This document shows positions 60,636-64,000 of a DNA stretch of 64,000 bases, piece after piece; position 1 is the first letter of the stretch, and every line of letters starts with the position of its first letter. The DNA lies in NCBI GenBank assembly GCA_022432975.1, contig CM039516.1, positions 36,607,599 to 36,671,598 of the forward strand, in the 5' to 3' direction. Origin of the DNA: Begonia masoniana (taxonomy: Eukaryota; Streptophyta; Magnoliopsida; Cucurbitales; Begoniaceae). A program made the position numbers and the translations under genes. The notes under the pieces are model-generated. The model saw only the letters and a list, made by a program, of their open reading frames with translations. It ran no database searches and was not told the DNA's origin.

Positions 60636-62621
60636 ATGGATCCACATGATTATAACATTGATTTTGATGATGATATTGAAGAAATTAGGGAAATAAATCC
60701 TGCATTTTTAATAGGACAATCATCTGTACAAGCATCCACGTCCACTTCATCACCTCAAAAAAAAAAAAAGAAACAAAACTTTTGAGGTATGAAAACATTT
60801 TGTCATGAAAGATATTAAAATGGGTGAAAAAATAGAATCTAGAGCTCAATGTAAACATTGTATTAAAAATTATGCATATGTTTACGGTAGTTCAACTACC
60901 TCACTAAATAGGAATTATCAAAAGTGTCACTTAAATGAGCAAGTTAGAGATCCTACATAAAGATTATTAAATGCTAGTGGTAGTGGCACTTTTATGTATT
61001 CACAAAATAAAATAAAAGAAGGAATAGCAAAACTGGTAGCACAATGTGAATTGCCCCTAGCGTTTACTGATAGTGTTGAATTTGAAAATTTTATGAAAGA
61101 ATATTAATTTTAAACGTGTTCCTAGAAGTACAACTAAAAATGATATCATTAAAATGTTTAATGATATGAAAAATGAACAAATTGTATTTTTTTTAAATGC
61201 TCATTCAATGTCTATTTGCATCACGTCTGATTTATGAAGTGCACGTAATTCTACAAGATATGCAGTTGTAACTTCTCATTTTATAGATGACTCTTGGCAA
61301 TTAAATAAAAGAATTTTAGGATTTCGTAATTGTGAATATTCCCACATTGGTATTACAATTTATAAATATATTGTTACGATATTGCAAGAATATTCCATTA
61401 GAGATAAAATATTTAGCATAACACTTGATAATGCTAGTGCTAACGATGCTACTATTTCTCATTTTAAAAATTATTTTCAATTACATACTACTTACGATTC
61501 TCTTTTTCATATGAGATGTGTTTGTCATATTTTAAATTTAGTCGTTAAAGATGGTATGACATATATTTCACCTCATATTGAATCAACTAGATCCGTAATT
61601 TCTTATATAATGGGATCTAATTCGAGGTAACAAGAATATCGAGATTTTTGTAAAGCTGCTCAACTTAAACCAGAAAAATTAAAAATTGATGTAGATAATA
61701 GGTGGAATTCTACTTATTTAATGTTAGAAAATGTTAGGCCATATTGGAAAGTTATCTGTACTTTTATTAATGAGAAAACTCAAAATATTAATCTTGATAA
61801 ATCTAGTTGCGACGTAGCTAATATATTTCTTGATTTTTTTAAACCATTTTACGAGGCCACAAATGAATGCTCAGGAATTTATTATCCAACTTCTCATCTT
61901 GTTCTTCCAATTTTTATAAACTTAATCGGTAATTTTGCACAATATCGACATATAGATGAATTTAGAGATATACTAATAAAATGGAAACAAAATATAAAAA
62001 ATATTGGCTTGACATTCCTCCTATTTTTTGTTATGCGTGTATAATGGACCCGAGATATAAGTTAAGAGGAGTATGACTCATTGTTAATAAAATTTCTAAT
62101 AATTAATAAACTCATTCTTTATTTTCTATAGATCAAATAACTCATGGAATTACTAGTTTATATTCTTCTTATGAATCTAAATATTCGAATGTTAGCCGTG
62201 TTTCTTCACATGCTGCTAGTTCAAGTAGTGGTGGTGGAAATATTGTAGGTTCACAATTTGGTATTCATGATATTTAGAATCAGTTAGATACAGATGCATA
62301 TTCTAGTTCTATGCGAAATGAACTAGAAATTTATTTTGACACTAGAAATCAATTTTCTCGAGAAAAAATGTTTTCCACCACATATCCTATTCTGTCTATA
62401 ATGCACGTGATCTACTAACATCTTCGGTCTCAACTGTAGCATCAGAGTCTCCTTTTAGTGCAGATGGATGTGTGTACGATGATAGCCGAGGACGACTTTC
62501 ACCCGATCTCGTGGAGGCACTTATTTGCATGAAGGATTAGAATGACGCGGTTACGAGAAACCAACAACGAGAGGACGAAATACTCGAAGAATTTCAAAAT
62601 TTGGACGTTCAAGAAGATTAG
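60636..62621 (+). pseudogene. hAT transposase (Ac-like), degenerate
   Basis: The start region MDPHDYNIDFDDD is acidic. A BED-type zinc finger follows at about 60845-60930 (CKHC, then NYQKCH). The transposase core is at 61382-61630 (ITLDNASANDATI with the conserved DNAS/N, then MRCVCHILNLVVKDG) and 61721-62044 (NTYLMLENVRPYWK-type region, YPTSHLVLP). The hAT dimerisation end is at about 62440-62545 (ASESPFSADG, LVEALICMKD). A frameshift after the poly-A near 60770 and stops near 60958, 61237, 61628 and 62538 inactivate it. hAT transposases bind subterminal repeats and make 8-bp duplications. No TIR pair could be assigned. Confidence 0.88.
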
Positions 62622-62800
62622 CCATTTGTAATTTTTTCATTTTATAATTTTTTTTGACATTTTTGCACATGATTGACGATTAGATGGTTGCGAAGCTAGT
62701 TGGAATGTGTTTATTTTGTAGTGATGCAAATGTCAAAATTTATAAATTTATAATGAAGATTATATTTTTTAGATATTTGTTTTTTTTAAATAAATGTCCG
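62622..62800. other. 3' flank of the hAT gene
   Basis: AT-rich, with no further coding sequence. Confidence 0.6.
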
Positions 62801-62804
62801 AGTG

Positions 62805-63055
62805 AAAGCCGATCAGTCGCCTGAGTGGGGTGAGTGATCGACTATCGCTCTAATTTAACCAGATCGATAGCCGATCACTCACCCCAAGGGCGTTGTTTGA
62901 TCGGCTGTCGAGCGATCAATCCCCCCAAGTGGGGCAAGTGATCGGCTGTCGCTCTGATTTAACAGGGCGAGAGCTGATCGCTCGCCCCAAGTGGGGCGAT
63001 TGATCGGCTGTTGCTCTTTAGTTTAGGTCAGCAGATAGCAACTTCCCCGAGTCCC
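62805..63055. repeat. GATCGGCTGTCGCTC hairpin array, right
   Basis: About three ~62-bp units with GTGATCGGCTGTCGCTCTRA, TTTAACAGGGCGAGAGCTGATCGC-type sequence (given by its words GCGAGAGCTGATC) and CCCCAAGTGGGGC. Each unit can fold, since GATCGGCTGTCGC pairs imperfectly with GCGAGAGCTGATC, and CCCCAAGTGGGG is itself a small palindrome. Confidence 0.8.
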
Positions 63056-63520
63056 GATCAATCGCCCACCCCTAACCCCTTCAACTCTGAAACCTACACA
63101 CAACTAAACTCAACGCCGAAAACCACCAAATCTCCCTTCGCAGCGCCTCCCCTCTCGTCAATCGCAGTTGTTAATGCTATTGTGTGTTGGCATTATATTT
63201 TTGGCAAACTATTATTTTTGGTAAGATATCGTTTTGGAAATTATATTCTTTTGGAATATATATTAGTCTATCCTTATATTTTGGAGAACATATTTAGCAA
63301 AATATTTAGTCAATTCAAATGTGATTTGTTGAAAAAGGAATCGTAACAAACTTGGATCATGTTCCTAATTATTTGAGATACTTTCCTAAAGTGTCATTGA
63401 AGTGTCTCTGCGGCAAATTTGTTAAGCAGAGTTTTTCGGATCCTTAGGCTGGCTTCGTGGGATAAGATCTTTTGCATGAGTAGTCTGTTTTGAGAATATA
63501 TCGTTGAGAGAAACAGATCT
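63056..63520. other. Non-coding stretch
   Basis: Open frame 63011-63346 is low complexity and without motif. No gene is recognised. Confidence 0.5.
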
Positions 63521-64000
63521 TGTGACACCCCGAGTTACCTGAACCTGGTTCGTCACATTTGCTGTTCATGTGTCTAATCGTACTCGAAAATCCATAAAAA
63601 TTTAAAATTTTGCCCATCGTTTAAAATGACATCGTTAAAACATTAAATGTTTGCAGCAGAAAGAAAAGATTACTTTATAGAAGGCTCATTATAAAATCTT
63701 TGAATTAAATAAAATAAGAGAATGAAATCTTGCTTTACATTCACTATCGTTAAAAAAAAAACGACAATATAACGTTTAAAACTATAAAACCAAAACCTGC
63801 AATAAGAAACTAGATTTCCAATATAATTTCCAAAATATATTCATACATCAAAATAGACACTACCATTTAAAGACAACTAAACTTGTCATTTACATACAAA
63901 TCTGCAACTTCAAAACCTTTTGTCCATACATTATCCCAAAATTACTTATGCATTCGCCCACAGGTCAAAATCGCCCTAGCGACTACAAGCACACTCCATG
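63521..64000. mobile_element. Possible LTR start, cut by window end
   Basis: TGTGACACCCCGAGTTACC at 63521 resembles the TGTAACACCCC starts of the solo LTRs in this window. The rest is AT-rich and non-coding. The other end and TSD lie outside the window. Confidence 0.4.

Overview
The window is nuclear DNA from a flowering plant, most likely a core eudicot. It contains a UGT74-like glucosyltransferase gene with the usual single intron, plant Ty1/copia, Ty3/gypsy, MULE and hAT transposons, Cassandra elements carrying 5S rRNA-like LTRs, and a CCCTAAA telomere-type tract. I cannot name the species. Apart from the glucosyltransferase gene almost everything is mobile-element sequence, much of it nested. 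There is one 100-base N gap and a 402-base poly-T tract that looks like an assembly problem.

Layout: 1-264 is a truncated Cassandra LTR. 1120-7782 is one copy of a block repeated at 53731-56812. The first copy is interrupted by a decayed copia element (1398-6107, TSD CATTC) and contains a non-autonomous hAT element (6425-7970, 8-bp TSD). 8604-15247 is a solo gypsy-type LTR (TSD GACAA) that was itself hit by a 4.07-kb palindromic multi-LTR Cassandra composite (10230-14302, TSD TGCTA). 16421-28201 is a minus-strand Sirevirus-like copia element with an extra ORF downstream of pol; that ORF is split by a second solo LTR (18538-20605). 28980-32701 holds a decayed MULE, and 36211-37860 a decayed plus-strand copia.

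40072-41548 is an apparently intact minus-strand UGT74-like gene. Its first codons and proximal promoter occur three times in tandem. A 6.07-kb MULE (41735-47804, perfect 9-bp TSD, ~333-bp TIRs) sits 186 bp upstream of its ATG. This MULE carries a mudrA-like transposase gene and a convergent second gene. 48575-49413 is a gypsy fragment with an internal deletion, 50641-51400 a fold-back MULE-type end, and 53731-56812 the second copy of the duplicated block with its own complete Cassandra (54925-55640, TSD ATCTA). 56815-63060 contains a hAT end, a decayed plant-transposon-protein gene and a decayed hAT transposase, bordered by GATCGGCT-type arrays. A further LTR may start at 63521.

The strongest new signals are: (1) the palindromic Cassandra composite, which has U5-type ends on both sides and one target-site duplication, so it probably integrated as a single inverted molecule; (2) the same type of protein (plant-transposon-protein-like domain, proline-rich stretch, coiled coil) in three places, namely after pol in the Sirevirus, as the second gene of the MULE, and next to a hAT transposase; (3) arrays of short GC-rich hairpins bordering several transposase-bearing elements, each with its own word; (4) an intron in the MULE transposase that its paralogue in this window lacks, flanked by direct repeats. 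Family names rest on motifs read by eye; no database search was possible.
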